This document shows, one piece after another, positions 1 to 11,800 of a DNA stretch of 64,000 nucleotides. Origin of the DNA: Balamuthia mandrillaris (lineage: Eukaryota > Discosea > Longamoebia > Balamuthiidae); the NCBI GenBank assembly GCA_031835245.1, contig JAVKOQ010000165.1:1-64000 (forward strand), given 5' to 3'. Under the pieces are notes generated by a model, which ran no database searches, was not told the origin of the DNA, and saw only the letters and a program-made list of their open reading frames with translations. The number at the start of each line of letters is the position of its first letter. Positions within the stretch are counted from its first letter, which is position 1. The position numbers were made by a program, and so were the translations under genes.

Positions 1-873
1 GATAAAGACAAACCTGAAGGAAAACCCAGCCTGTGTTCATTTTCAGCCTCCTGTAGTTGGTCTTGGGTGGAAGGTGCTTTGGATAACCGTGCTCGGCAAC
101 GACGGTCTGAAGCATTCTTTTGTTCTCGCCTTTTTTTCAGTCGCTGCTGTTCCTCTTGTTCCTTCTCCTCCCGTTCTCTTTTCTTTTTTGCTCGCCACTC
201 ACGTTTGTATGCAGCTCGGTCTCGCTTCAGAATTTTGCCCACCTTTTTTTCCCTTGTGTAGTCTACAAAAAATGGTCCCGTTTGGCGGTGGGACCATTAG
301 CAGGGAAACCCATACAAAACCTTGTCCGCACGGACAAAACCCCTTCCCTCTGCTCGACAAAAAAAATATCCCCTTGATCTGTTCTTTGTCAGCAAATGCA
401 GTAAAACACACATAGATCAAGCGTTCCTGAACGCTCGACCTTTTTGTCAAGACGACACGACTGATCCTTGTGATCCGAGCAGGCCCCTTAACCGCAACAA
501 CAAGGTTGACCACTAAAAGGCGAAAATGCACGCCTCTACATGTCGACCTGAAGGGAGTAATGCCCTTTAATTCATTACCTTTATTCTTCTTTTATTCATT
601 AAAGGGCATTACTCCCTTCTTCAAATGCAAACTGATAGCAAAAAAAGGCCTCAAAGAAAGTTATTCTTGTTATCTTCCGTTCAAACGAATTCACTTCTGC
701 GAAAGGGTGGATGGTTGGCGGTCCTTCGCCAGTAAAAACGAAACCCGCACCCTTCCATCCGAAGTATTTGTCTTCCTTCCCACAGGGCTTGAGAGAGAAA
801 GAGAGCAAAGTGAATAAGAGAGAATAGAACTCTTTTATTTAAGTTTTTTTTTAAAAAAAAAGAGAAAGCAAAT
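1..873. other. Intergenic region left of the RhoGAP gene
   Basis: No reading frame here looks like a protein; the open frames are short and low in complexity. It holds a perfect 22-bp inverted repeat (550-619, listed separately) and one TGTCGACC site (541-548). A purine-rich leader (about 790-870) lies directly before the RhoGAP start codon. The region probably contains the promoter and 5' UTR of that gene. Confidence 0.5.
550..619. repeat. Perfect 22-bp inverted repeat with 26-nt loop
   Basis: The left arm (550-571) is the exact reverse complement of the right arm (598-619), around an AT-rich 26-nt loop. The arms contain GGGAGTAATGCCC. It could form a hairpin in DNA or RNA, be a small palindromic element, or be the remnant of a foldback insertion. 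No target-site duplication was recognised. Confidence 0.85.
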
Positions 874-3557
874 ATGTTGGGAATATTTGGAAAAAGAAAG
901 AAAGAAGAAGAAAGTGGAGGAGGAGGAACTACCAGCGCTCGTCCAGTCTTTGGGATTCCTTTTGCAGACGCTGCACAACTAAGCGAGGATGGAAGCATAC
1001 CGGTGCCGGTTCGCAAATGCGTGGAGTACATCAATGAAAAAGGTTTGCTTGCAAAGGAATGCTGCGTACTTGCTTTTGTTTGTTTAGTGACTGTAGTGAC
1101 AAACAAACATACAAGGTTTGGAGGAGGAAGGCATTTATCGCAAGTCTGGAAGTTTTGGGCGGATCAAAGACTATCGAAGAGCTTTTGACAACGGTTTGGT
1201 TTCTTTCTATAGTGGTTTTTCACTTTCGATCATAAATCCTTTCGCCTTTGCTCTTTTCTTTTTAACAAAAACAAACATAAACAGGCGAAGACGTAAACTT
1301 TTCAGAAGAACAAGACCCCTCCACGGTAGCCGGCGTGCTTCTCCTCTTCTTCAAAGAGTTGCCCGAGCCCATCTACACCGACTCCCTCCTCAACAGCTTC
1401 CTCCAACTCTGCCGCATCTCCGAGCGAACCCTCCGCTTCAACGCCCTCACCAGCCTGCTCTGCCAGCTGCCCCGCTGCAACCGCATCACGCTGCGTTACA
1501 TGGCGGAGCATTGGCGCAACGTGGCGATGAATGCGGCCGCCAATAAGATGTCCCCCGCCAACATAGGCGTTTGCTTTGGCTCTGTATCGAGCGCTATAGT
1601 GCCGGTGCTTATAGATGCTATAGGGCAGCCGGGGGCGTGGCCTTCCGAGGCAGAGTTGGAGGCGATCGTGCAGCAGGCCACCACCGAAGAGCAATGGACG
1701 CATGAGGAGGAGGACCCTCCATCCTCTTTGGCATGGGAGGAAGGAGGAGAAGGGTATTACGGTGATGAAAGAAGCGGAGAAGAAGAATCGGAAGAGACTG
1801 CTCGTCCTCCGCTTCCGCCTGGAAGACCGACAAAAGATGGTAGCCGAGAGGCAGCCTCTGTACCTCCCCCGCTTCCACAGAGAGAGCCGTTCTCACACTC
1901 TTCGTCATCTACGACGACAGCGGCACCTCAACAACAACCACTGCTTAGTCCTCGAAGACCTCCGCCGCCACTTCCTGCCGGTAGACCATCATCACAACCC
2001 CAATCTCTTCCTTCTATCCCACCAGCCACCGTTGGCAGAGGTGCAGTTGCTCCTCCATTACCTCCTTCTCGTGGCGTAGGAGGAAGAGGCGTGGGTGTTA
2101 GTCAAAGAGGAGGAGAAAGAGGGGGAAGAGGAGCAGGTGGGAATGGTGGTAACAGACCTCTCCCATCAGGACAACACCCACAACAGCAACAAAATAGAGG
2201 AAGATCCCATGTGATGAGAACGAGATATTGCACCTTACAGATGGAAGCCACCCATGTCACCAAGAAATTCTTTGGTAGTCCTGGCGAGTTGCGGTTGCGC
2301 TGCTTCACCACCAAACTTCCGTTTTACAAGCCCGGTGATACCATCTCTGTTTCTGGTATGTCCTCCTAGCCTTGTGCTTTTTCTGATCTGTTGGGTTTTC
2401 GATATGAAGAGAACAGAGAGAGGAGGAGCACTAACTCTCGAAAAAAAAACCCAGTGATGCTGGAAAATGAGACAAAGCAGAAGGTCAACGACCTTGCCAT
2501 CTTTCTAGAAACCACCAAGTTTGTGGGGCCAAAGAGAAAAGCTGAAAAGATCAGAAGTCAGAAAACGGTATTCCATAAAGGCCTCGACTTTCAAGTGGAA
2601 AAAGCTGCCGCCAATAGCAAAGAAGAAGACGCAACGAACAAACCTGGTCTTTTGGTCAGTTGCTTCCAAAAGGAGTTTGTGTTCCAGGTTCCCATAGACG
2701 CGCCGAACTCGGAAGAAGGAGTAGTGCAGCATTCTCTCATCATCGAGTTGGGACTCAAGTTGCATCGCCCATTGGAAGCCGTTCTTCCTTTGACCATCTC
2801 CAACAACGGCAGCTTCCCTCCTCGTCTAGAGGGAGCTGTGAAGAAAGAGGGTGGTCTCCTTTCTCTTCCTCCACAACTTCTTCCTCCTCTCCCTTCTACT
2901 GCTGCTGGAGCTGGCGGTGGTAGAAGACCAAGTTCATTTGGTGGCGTTCATACGTCATCACCTTCGCCTGCTTCTCCTCCTCCTTCCGTTGGCCCAAAGA
3001 TGCCGTTCTTGTCTCGCTCTGGCTCTGATAATTCTCTTCCTCTCGATGGAAGCAACAACAACAACGTCTTCCTCAACAATAACGGAAGTAACATCGTATC
3101 TAACTCTCCGCCACTCCCACGACGACCTTCCACTCCACCTCTTCCGCGTAGACACTCGGCAGCATCCATCGATACTTCCATACTTGCTGCTTTAAACTCT
3201 TCGTCTTCCTCTTCTCCTCCTTCTCCTTCTCCTTTAGGCTTTGCTCCTTCATCATTTACCAAAGACACGCCGCCTTCTCTTCCTCCTCGCGCTGGTCTCT
3301 CTCTTTTGCCTCCTTCTTCTCCATCGTCACCTTCTTCTGCTCCTCCTTCTCTTGCCTCATCCCCTTTGCCACCATCAGCGCACCCAATAGCTCCACGTGG
3401 AGCAGCACATCCACAGCTGACGGTCACGTTGGGTGGCATTCAACCGATCTCAGTGCGTGGGCGCTCTGCAGTGCCCATTCCTGCCGGCACAGTGCGGCGG
3501 GCATCCCGTCCTATTGCTGACTTGACAAGTATGTTCGATGCTTCCTCTGGGTGTTAA
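874..3557 (+). CDS. RhoGAP protein with C-terminal arrestin-like domain
   Basis: A predicted GTPase-activating protein for Rho/Rac-type GTPases, about 806 aa. Exons are 874-1042, 1116-1193, 1285-2355 and 2455-3557, all in phase. The RhoGAP domain spans about residues 25-220: the arginine-finger motif GIYRKSG (Arg65) crosses the first junctions, and a NKMSPANIG helix follows. Residues 230-390 are proline-rich (PPPLPQRE, PPPPLPAGR), likely SH3-binding. Residues about 392-560 look like an arrestin C-terminal domain: a run of beta strands with YKPGDTISV followed by VMLENETKQKVNDLAIFLE. The remainder is Ser/Pro-rich with PPLPRRPSTPPLPRR. RhoGAP and arrestin modules are known separately; their union suggests GAP activity targeted to a membrane receptor or endocytic site, which is inference. 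The RhoGAP call is firm, the arrestin call moderate. Confidence 0.85.
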
Positions 3558-3739
3558 ATCTGTTTTTAATGTTAGTGTTGTTGGTTATGAAAGAAAGTTC
3601 GTTAGTTGTTTTTGGTTTGGCGAGAACGAAGCTTTGTGCAAGAGTAGTGTTGTCTTCTGCGAAATGAGATTTTGTTGTGCAAAAAGAAGTTAAAAAACAT
3701 AAACGAGCAGAGGGAGAGAGATAGAGAGACTGATGAAGT

Positions 3740-5427
3740 TTAGCTCTGTTGTTTTTCCTTCCTCGGGGGAAGTTCCTTGCGAGACGAGTTGACCCTCAAT
3801 TTCACAAACTTTGAGCTCAAACGGTTCATCGCCATCGTTGCAAGGATCGCTCCCTTCCACTTCCTTTTGGCGTTAAACTTCTTGAGTTCGGTGATGGTGT
3901 CGTCCAGATTTGCATCTGGGCATTCAGCTCCCTGTTGGTTGGAAAACTTAGACGCGAGAAAAAGCAAACTGCAACAGCAAAAAAAAAGCAAGGTGAAAGA
4001 GGGATGCCTTGCCTTGACCCAGGGATGCTCCAAACAATCTGCAGCGGTAAAACGTTTTTTAGGGTCAAGGACCAAAAGGTGGTTGATGAGATCTTTGGCA
4101 GACTCGCTGATCTTGTCCCAGTGAGGGGAGGGGTAGTCGTATTCTCCCTCCAAAATCTGATCAAACACTTCGTCGTCATCCTCCGAATAGAATGGAGGAT
4201 AGCCGCAAAGTCTGATAGAAATGATAAGAGAAGTGAACAAAAGAAAGACAAATAGTGATTGTCCAACATAATAAAAGAAAAATGCGTACAAGATATAAAG
4301 GATTACTCCAACGGCCCACATATCTATGTTGTGATGCAACAAGAGGAACAGGTTATGATGGATAACAAACAAAAATAACTTATATGCCACGTACCGATTT
4401 CAAGACCATACTCGCTTTCTTCATCCAAACACTTTACCACTTCAGGAGCTGTAAGTTTTATAACCAGAAAAAAGATGCATGTATGTGAGTGAAAGAAAAA
4501 AATGAAATAGAGGAAGAAAACAAAGAAAGGAAGGCCAGATTTTTTTTTAAAAAAAAGCAACACCACGGTGACGAAGAGGGACACGAAAAAAAAAAAGCAA
4601 AACAAAAACCATACCCACATAACCGGGTGTGCCGACCGGGACAGTAAGAGGCTCCTCTGGAGTGATAAATTTGGAAAGACCAAAGTCAGCTACTAACACA
4701 GGCGAGTCATCATTCTCGTTTTCCAACAACAAATTCTCAGGCTTCAAATCTGCATATGATTGTGAGAAAAAGGAAAGCAAGAGATGAACGGATAAAGAAA
4801 CCAACCGCGATGGACAACGTGTTGGTCGTGCATGTGCTTGATGGCGCTTACGAGTTGACGGATGAGAGTGCTGGCGTGTTTTTCTGAATAATGCTGCAGC
4901 TGTACTATCCTGTCGAACAATTCTCCTCCTGAAATGCTTTATAACACAAAATGAAAAGCAAAAGGTGAGCGAGGTGAGAAGAAGGAAGGTTCAAGGAGAC
5001 TGAAGATAAAAAAAAAGTCGTGAAACGCAGGAGAAGAAAGAAGAGAGAAAACTCACAGGTCCATAACGAGGTGATAGTGCGTCTCAGTCTCATAGACAGC
5101 TTGCAACTTGACAATGTTGGGGTGAGAGAGGGTGCTGAGGATCTGTACTTCTGTTTCGATCATTTTCAGGGCCTTTGCTCCGGCATCCTTTTTGTCTTTT
5201 CGCGAAAACACAAAAAAAAAAAGGTTAAAAACAGTTTTTTTTGTGGTTACGGTGTTGTGTGGCGTGTGGCGTGTGCGTGGGTGTTGTGTTTTGTTGATTT
5301 GCAAACAATACCAATCATCTTTACGGCTACTCGTTTGCCGCTCTCTTTGTTAACGCCAAGTTTGACGACCGAGTAGTTACCCCTGTGATATGCAGCACAT
5401 AAAAACCGTTACAGTTATTTGCCTGCA

Positions 5428-5461
<34 letters not shown>

Positions 5462-5547
5462 ACAAAAACGATGAACCTTCCAAGAACGTCATGAATAGTG
5501 TAGTGCTCATCGAGAGGTTCTGATCTGTAGAGGCTGGTGGCCTGCAT
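3740..5547 (-). CDS. Calcium/calmodulin-dependent protein kinase I-like
   Basis: A Ser/Thr kinase of about 341 aa. Exons on the minus strand: 5547-5477, 5382-5312, 5195-5057, 4936-4806, 4749-4615, 4448-4395, 4323-4290, 4211-4013 and 3931-3740. Visible motifs are the glycine loop GRGNYSVVKLG, the VAIK-type lysine in RVAVKMI, HRDLKPENLL (assembled across a junction), DFGLSKF, GTPGYVAPE and DMWAVGVILY. The C-terminus carries KKFNAKRKWKGAILATMAM, the autoinhibitory and calmodulin-binding segment typical of CaMKI. It should therefore be switched on by Ca2+/calmodulin, probably with activation-loop phosphorylation. The last intron (3932-4012) appears to use a GC donor. It is a multiple of 3 and open, so retention would add 27 residues instead. 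A GA repeat (CT on the sense strand) sits in intron 1. Confidence 0.9.
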
Positions 5548-5890
5548 ATTGTTTTTTTTTTTTCAAAAAAGATCTGGAACTCCAAAAAAAAGAGCCTGTT
5601 AGACTCTTATTATTAGTTCATTTGCCTCATGCAAGGAGGGGCGAAAGAAGAAGGAGAATGCTTTCGTTTTACCTTCTTTCTCTCTCCTTCTCTGCTTTCG
5701 CACCACTTTTTGGTGTTTCGCCAAATAGCCTTAATTATCGAGTGTGTTATCGATCGTTGGAGAATTATTACTATTTATGGCAAAATTTTTTGGTTAGGTT
5801 ATCGATAATTGGGAGTGTATATCTATTTATGGCACAGTTTTTCGATTTTTTTTTCCTGTGTTGATCTGCTCGCGTGGGTAGGAACAGTGC
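5548..5890. other. Spacer between two minus-strand genes; degenerate direct repeat
   Basis: There is no gene. Two imperfect copies of a roughly 50-bp AT-rich unit lie side by side (about 5747-5796 and 5798-5852). Each contains TTATCGAT, then CTATTTATGGCA, then a T-run with TTTT(T/C)G. The region also holds the 5' leader of the kinase gene and the 3' end of the upstream gene. Confidence 0.45.
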
Positions 5891-6664
5891 TTAGGGTGTT
5901 CGCTCAAAAGAACAACTGAAGGGTCTGTGCAGGGCCGACATGTACCACGTCAACGCAAAGCTATCTTTGTTGTGCACTTCGAGGAAAGCGTCTACCCAGT
6001 TTTCAACGTCCCCCAGTGCTACTTTCACTTTGCCTCTCCCTTTGCTTCCGGTCACGTCCATTCGTGCTCGAAGCCTTTTCTCTTCTTTACGGGCGAGGTC
6101 TTTGTGTTGGGGAAGACAGATGGATCGTGGCATAGAACGTCAAGAAGAAGAGGAAGAACAACAAAGGAATGAGAAACACAACAAGAAGAACAAGAAGAAG
6201 AACAACAACAACAAAGGAATGAGAAATTGAACCTAAAGGCGTCGTTGCTTGCACTTCGTATCCATACTGTTGCACTTCCAATAACTCGCTCTGGGAGTTC
6301 AACGTAGACACCCAACAGCCAGTCAAGCAACTTGCACTGGCTTTGCTGCAATTGCAATACTGTACTTTCCAATTGGTATCCGGACCCCAAGGCGAGACTG
6401 CAAACTTTGGTTCCAAACCTTCCAACTGCTCTCCCTCTTCTGCTTCTATCTGTCCAGATGGAGGATGCCACAACAATGTGTCCACAGTAACAGCCCCTAA
6501 ACGAGGTGGAAGAAGAACCAGTCAGGCAAAAATGAAGAGACACGAGGAAGAAGCACATGAATGAATATCCAACCATAGTGAGTGGGTTCAAGATATGAAG
6601 GGTGGGCAGGACGTGTCTCAATAAATGCGTGAAAGTCATGCAAGCACCTTCTCTTCAAACACAT
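5891..6664 (-). CDS. Hypothetical 187-aa protein (orphan)
   Basis: I do not recognise this protein. Three exons on the minus strand (6664-6574, 6496-6233, 6099-5891) join in phase to a 187-aa product. The first junction (TATG|GT to TTTAG|GGG) is well supported: the middle-exon frame has no usable start of its own. The middle exon has the Cys-rich stretch YCNCSKASASCLTGCW. The last exon is basic at first (DLARKEEKRLRARMD), then GRGKVKVALGDVENWVDAF and a Trp/Phe-rich end. No signal peptide or membrane segment is evident in the spliced form. It is divergent from the vault PARP gene, sharing a roughly 590-bp upstream region that contains three GTCGAC palindromes. Confidence 0.55.
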
Positions 6665-7251
6665 GAAAAACAAAGGCAGAGGTGCGTTCAGTTTTAAATG
6701 GGTAAGTTTTTAAAGAGGAAGGAGGGCAGTGGCCTTACAATGCCTTCCAAAGACACTTATCAACGATAATTGTACGCCAAGCACTACACACACCTTCACA
6801 ACTGGCCAAGGCTTTCGCTTCGAGCCTCGCCAAAATCAGCTCCACTAACTCTATCGGTAACCCTTCCATCGCTCACCGTTCAACCCGTCAATAAACTGGC
6901 AACGGGGCGGCCGTTTTCCTCAGCGCCTCTGCACTCCAAGCTTGGACATCTCCGAAAGCAGACGAGGCATCCCTCCGCTTCCTTCACATCTTTCAGGGAT
7001 CCCATGTCGACAAGTTTAAAACCACGTCGACACAGGAGTGATTATCATGTCGACATGACCTTCACCAGACCTAGGTACTCCAGCGATCACCGAAAAGACA
7101 TGGTTGGCTTTTCTTCCATTCGCTTTGACTCTTCCCAGCAAAGGAGAGCTCAGGGTGATTCTTTTTTTGTTTGTTCCACTTTGACCGCGAAGAAGAAGAG
7201 GAGGAAGAGATATTCATAAAGCCTACGTCTAGCGAGAGAGGGGAGAAAAAA
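6665..7251. promoter_or_regulatory. Bidirectional intergenic region, orphan gene / vault PARP
   Basis: This lies between two divergently oriented genes and has no convincing coding frame. Three GTCGAC-core palindromes sit within 51 bp: TGTCGACA at 7005-7012, CGTCGACA at 7025-7032 and TGTCGACA at 7048-7055, about 200-250 bp before the PARP start codon. Similar sites occur in other divergent intergenic regions of this window, so they are candidate factor-binding sites. That role is inference. Confidence 0.5.
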
Positions 7252-8776
7252 ATGGTGATGGAAGAACTTGGTGGGGAGGCCACGGTTGGGGGTGGGGGTG
7301 CCTCGCCGTTCAAGGGCATGCTCTTTGCGCTTGAGTTGGGCTTGGGGGTGTCCTACCAACAAAAGAAAGAGATCAACCAACTCATCACACAAAATGGCGG
7401 CAAAGTGGCGTACATGATCAACAAAAAGGTTTTTGTTTTCTTTCGTCTCATCAAAAAAAACTCTTTTTTTTCTTTATTTTTAAAAAAACTTTAAAACAAA
7501 ACAATAACAGACAACCTACTTGTTGGCAACGGAAGACATTCTGACAAAGTCTTATGCTTCCAAACTTTTGGCGGCGACGAGGCATGGCATACCGGTCCTT
7601 TCGCTGGACTTTCTCAAAGACTGCGCAGCAGCTGGAGGCCTTCTCAACACCAAACCGTACCTCATTCAAGCCGGTGCTTCTTCTGGTTCTCTTTCTCTCT
7701 CTTGCTTTGTTGTCGTTTCTCTCTCTTTCTCTCTATCGGTTCATGTCGTTTCTTCCTTTTCTTGCTGCTTGCTTGTTTGTCGTTTTGTTCTTCCCTCCTT
7801 TCTTTCTTTCGCTCTTTCTTTTTCCTTCGTCTTTGTACCTTTCTATTCTTTAACGTTTATCACTTCTTTTCATCACAAGGTGACAAACAAGAGCAAAAGG
7901 AGACAGGAATGAACAGCGTCGCTGTACCTGTTCGTAAGAGGATGACTGGCAAGAAAGCACCACCATCAGTTCGCGTGTGGCCATACAAGGCCACCGGTTC
8001 GGATGTACCCGAGTGGAATGAGAACGAATATGAGGTTGCCAAGTATGATGTCTTCCAGGTACATTTCTTCCTTCATCTCCAATTCTTCTTTTAGCTCATT
8101 TGTAGATTCGTTATGACGAAACAGAAAGGCGACAGCTTCTTTGATGTAGAATTACACGTATGGGAACCACCTCGCCGCAGCCGCAACTACCGTGTCTTCA
8201 CTCATCGCGGTCTCTTAGCGGACCTCGACTCTGCCTCAGACTCCAACACTGACAAAGTCGGCACCAAAGAATGTCGCTATACAAGCACTCGTTTGGAGGA
8301 CGCAGAAGCCATCTATACGGCTCTGTGCGAGTCCATGACAACAGGACAGGGCTATTATCGAGTGGCATTGTTGGCTTCTTCTCGTATCGGCTCAGACAAG
8401 GCTTGCACGGATGGAACCAATCGGCTTAGTCACGGAGCCTCCACTTTGCCCGAACCCGTTCAACAGCTGGTGAACTATGTCTATGCGGATGCCTCCAACT
8501 TCTTGGGCAGCGCTCTTAGTAAACCAATCGGCGCGCTGGCCTTGTCGCAAGTGGAAAAAGGAGAGAGCTTTTTGTTGCCGCTGTATGATTTGATAAGCAA
8601 AACCTCATCGTCATCGATATTGACGGAGGAAGAAAGAGAGAGAAAGATAAAGGAGCTATCAGATGAGTTTTATGGAGCTATACCGCAAGTTCAGCAGCCG
8701 CGGTTGGACAATCTTGCGCTCTTAGAACAGAAACAAGAGCTTGTACAGTTGATGAAAGATATGTTGACGGTTAGTT

Positions 8777-8811
<35 letters not shown>

Positions 8812-11800
8812 CAGTTATCTTTTGTTGATGCATGCTCTTCTTATCTTGTGACGCTCATCTATCATATTTAGGTGGATGAAATAACGGGAGATACTTCAAC
8901 CTCTGAAGTGGATATGAAATATAGGGCTCTGCGCTGTAACATAAACCTAGTAGATCCTTCCTCCGAAGAGTTCAGCTCTCTGCGTCAACAAATTCTGGAC
9001 AGTCAGATAGAGAAGAGAAACGTGGGCAAAATAGCCGATATTCGTAACATCTATGCTGTCCGACGAGAGGTCGAGCATCAGGGATTTACCTCCAACTTGT
9101 CGAACCGGCGTTTGTTGTTCCATGGCTCCAAAGTCAGCAACATGCTTGGTATCTTGTCAAGGTTAGCCTCTCTCTTTTTTTTTCTTCCTTTAGAGGTTGA
9201 GTTACTTAAATTCTCCTTTGTTTTGTTTCTTGAAGAGGAGTACTATTGCCGCATGTTGTTACCAGTAAATACGGAGGCCAGAGAACAGACGTTGGCATGT
9301 TGGGTGCTGGTATTTACTTTGGAGATGCCTCTAGCACTGGTATGTTTTTGCTCTCTTTCTCTCTCTGGTCTACATTATTTTGAGGCCAGTTTTAACGTTC
9401 GGATTCTCTTCCGCTAGCTGCGCAATACACAACGCCGGGATCACAAGGCACACGCATGTGCCTTATGTGTGAGGTTGCCCTTGGCAAGCAAGCCCATCTT
9501 ACCGCCATCGATACAACCCTTACCGAGCCTCCTAAGGTACTCTTAGTCTTTTGTTTATTCTTCATGCATAATTCATTGTTCATTCTTCCTTGGAACTTAG
9601 GGCTACGACAGTGTGCATGCTGTTCGTTCAACGTCGTCTCAACTGACAGACTTTGAGGACGACGAATTTGTAATCTACAGAACACAGCAGCAGCGAATGT
9701 CCTATCTGGTGGAGTTTACGCTGGTGGGTGATGTCAAGCTTCCAATGCTGCCATCTCGCAGAGTTTCAGCGCAGGCAAGGGTATCACAAGCGCAAATGTT
9801 GGTTCCTATTCAAGACTACTCTCAGTCGTCTTCATCATCTCCTTTCGACGAAGACTTTCCAGGTAAATCTTTTCTGTTTTATCTGTTTTTTTCTGTGTTT
9901 ATCTTTTTTTTTGGGTCTATTTTTAACGCGGCATAAAACGATGCAGAAGAAGCTGCTGCTGATGATCCAGACGAGGAGACAGAAGCTGGCCTTATGTCGA
10001 AAGGTGGAGAGGCTATTCCCTTGAAGAGCGTTAACGTTAGAGTACGGATGCTGGACTTGGTGGCCAAAGTGGTTGTCCTACAGCATTATCACAACGATAA
10101 TGATCGTGCCATTGAAGCCAAATATGTACGTGACAATGACCAATGTTCTTTCTTAGTGTAGTAAGACTCATTTACTCTTCTGTCATTGGTCGATGCAAAA
10201 AGGTATTTCCACTGGATGAGATGGCTGCTGTGTGTGGCTTTGAAGCCTTTATCAACGGCAAACACATTGTAGGCGAAGTTAAAGAAAAGGAAAAAGCGCA
10301 CAAAGAGTACAAAGAAGCTGTGGCTGCTGGCCATGGTGCTTATTTGATGGATGAAGGTCAGTCATAAGATTGTTTTTTAAATCTGTCTCTTTCTTTCTGT
10401 CTTCCATAAGGCTAAACATTTTTCTTTTAAAAGAAAAACCCGACGTCTTCACTGTGAGTGTTGGCAATCTTCCACCTAAATGTTCAGTTATGATCAAGAT
10501 TACTTATGTTACAGGTATGTTACAATCTTATTGTTCTTTCTTGGTTTCTATTAATTGAAATTTTAATATTTTCAATGTAGAACTCGCTGTGGATGGTCCC
10601 AACATTAACTTTGTGTTGCCCGCTTCTGTTTCGCCACCCCAAAAGGATCAAGCCCTAAAGACCAAAACCCAAGAAACCACTTCCACCATCAATGTCGAAG
10701 ACGACACTCGTCCTCTTGGCCTGCAAATCGCCATTGACATGCCCTACGACATTGTTCGCCTCTTCTCCCTCTCTCACCCTAGCTCCCTCCTTATTAAGAG
10801 AACAGCTGCCAAAGCCACCGTGCAACTGAAGGAGAAAACGAGCCTCGCGGGAAGACCTTTCATACTTTCGGTTGGTTTGGAAAAACCCTATGAACCACGT
10901 ATGTGGGTGGAGACGGATGATGATGGTCATTATGCTGCTATGTTGGCCTTTTATCCGCAGTTCCAATTCGAAGCTCAAAATGACAATGAGTTCTTGTTCT
11001 TCATTGATCGTTCCAGGTTTAGTTTATCTTCTCTTTTTTCCTCCCTGCTTCTCCTCTCTCTCTCTCTCTCCTGACTTGTGTCATAAAGTTCTATGAAAGG
11101 AGAACCATTCGATGACATGAAACGAACTCTGCTTAAGTGCTTGGAGGCGTTGCCTAAAGCGGTTGATAACAGTGGCGGTGATGCCTTCAATCGTTTCAAT
11201 CTTATCAGCTTTGGCAGTCACTATGAACGACTGTTTATCGAGTCTCGCTCCATCACTGACACTTCCGCTATTGCTACCGCCAAAAACTATGTACAAAAAA
11301 TGACCGCTAACTTTGGAGGAACGGTAAATAATCCCTTCTTCCTCTGTTCTCTTTTCTCATTTAAAGTCTGGTTTTCAAAATAGGAATTATGGGCACCACT
11401 CAAGTCCACGTTCCTTCTGGCTCACGAGGAACGAACACCTCGCAACGTCTTCATCTTCACCGACGGTCATCCCACCAACCAAGAGCAACTGCTCGATCTT
11501 ATCCGTCACAACTCACATCACACCCGAGTCTTCACTTTCGGCTTTGGTAGCAGCTGCAGCCGACATGTGGTGCGTTCTATGGCGAGAATGGGATGCGGTA
11601 TGGCTGAGTTCATGGCAAGCAACAAGCTTCCAAATAAAGCAAAGATCAAGCGACAGTTAAAGCGTGCGTTACAGCCGGCACTCTCGGAGATTCAAGTAGA
11701 TTGGGCAGTCAGTGAGAGAGGAAGAGCCAAGGGCATCACCCAAGCTCCTAATCAGCTGACATCCCTGTTCAATGGCGAGAGGCAAATTGTTTATGGATTT

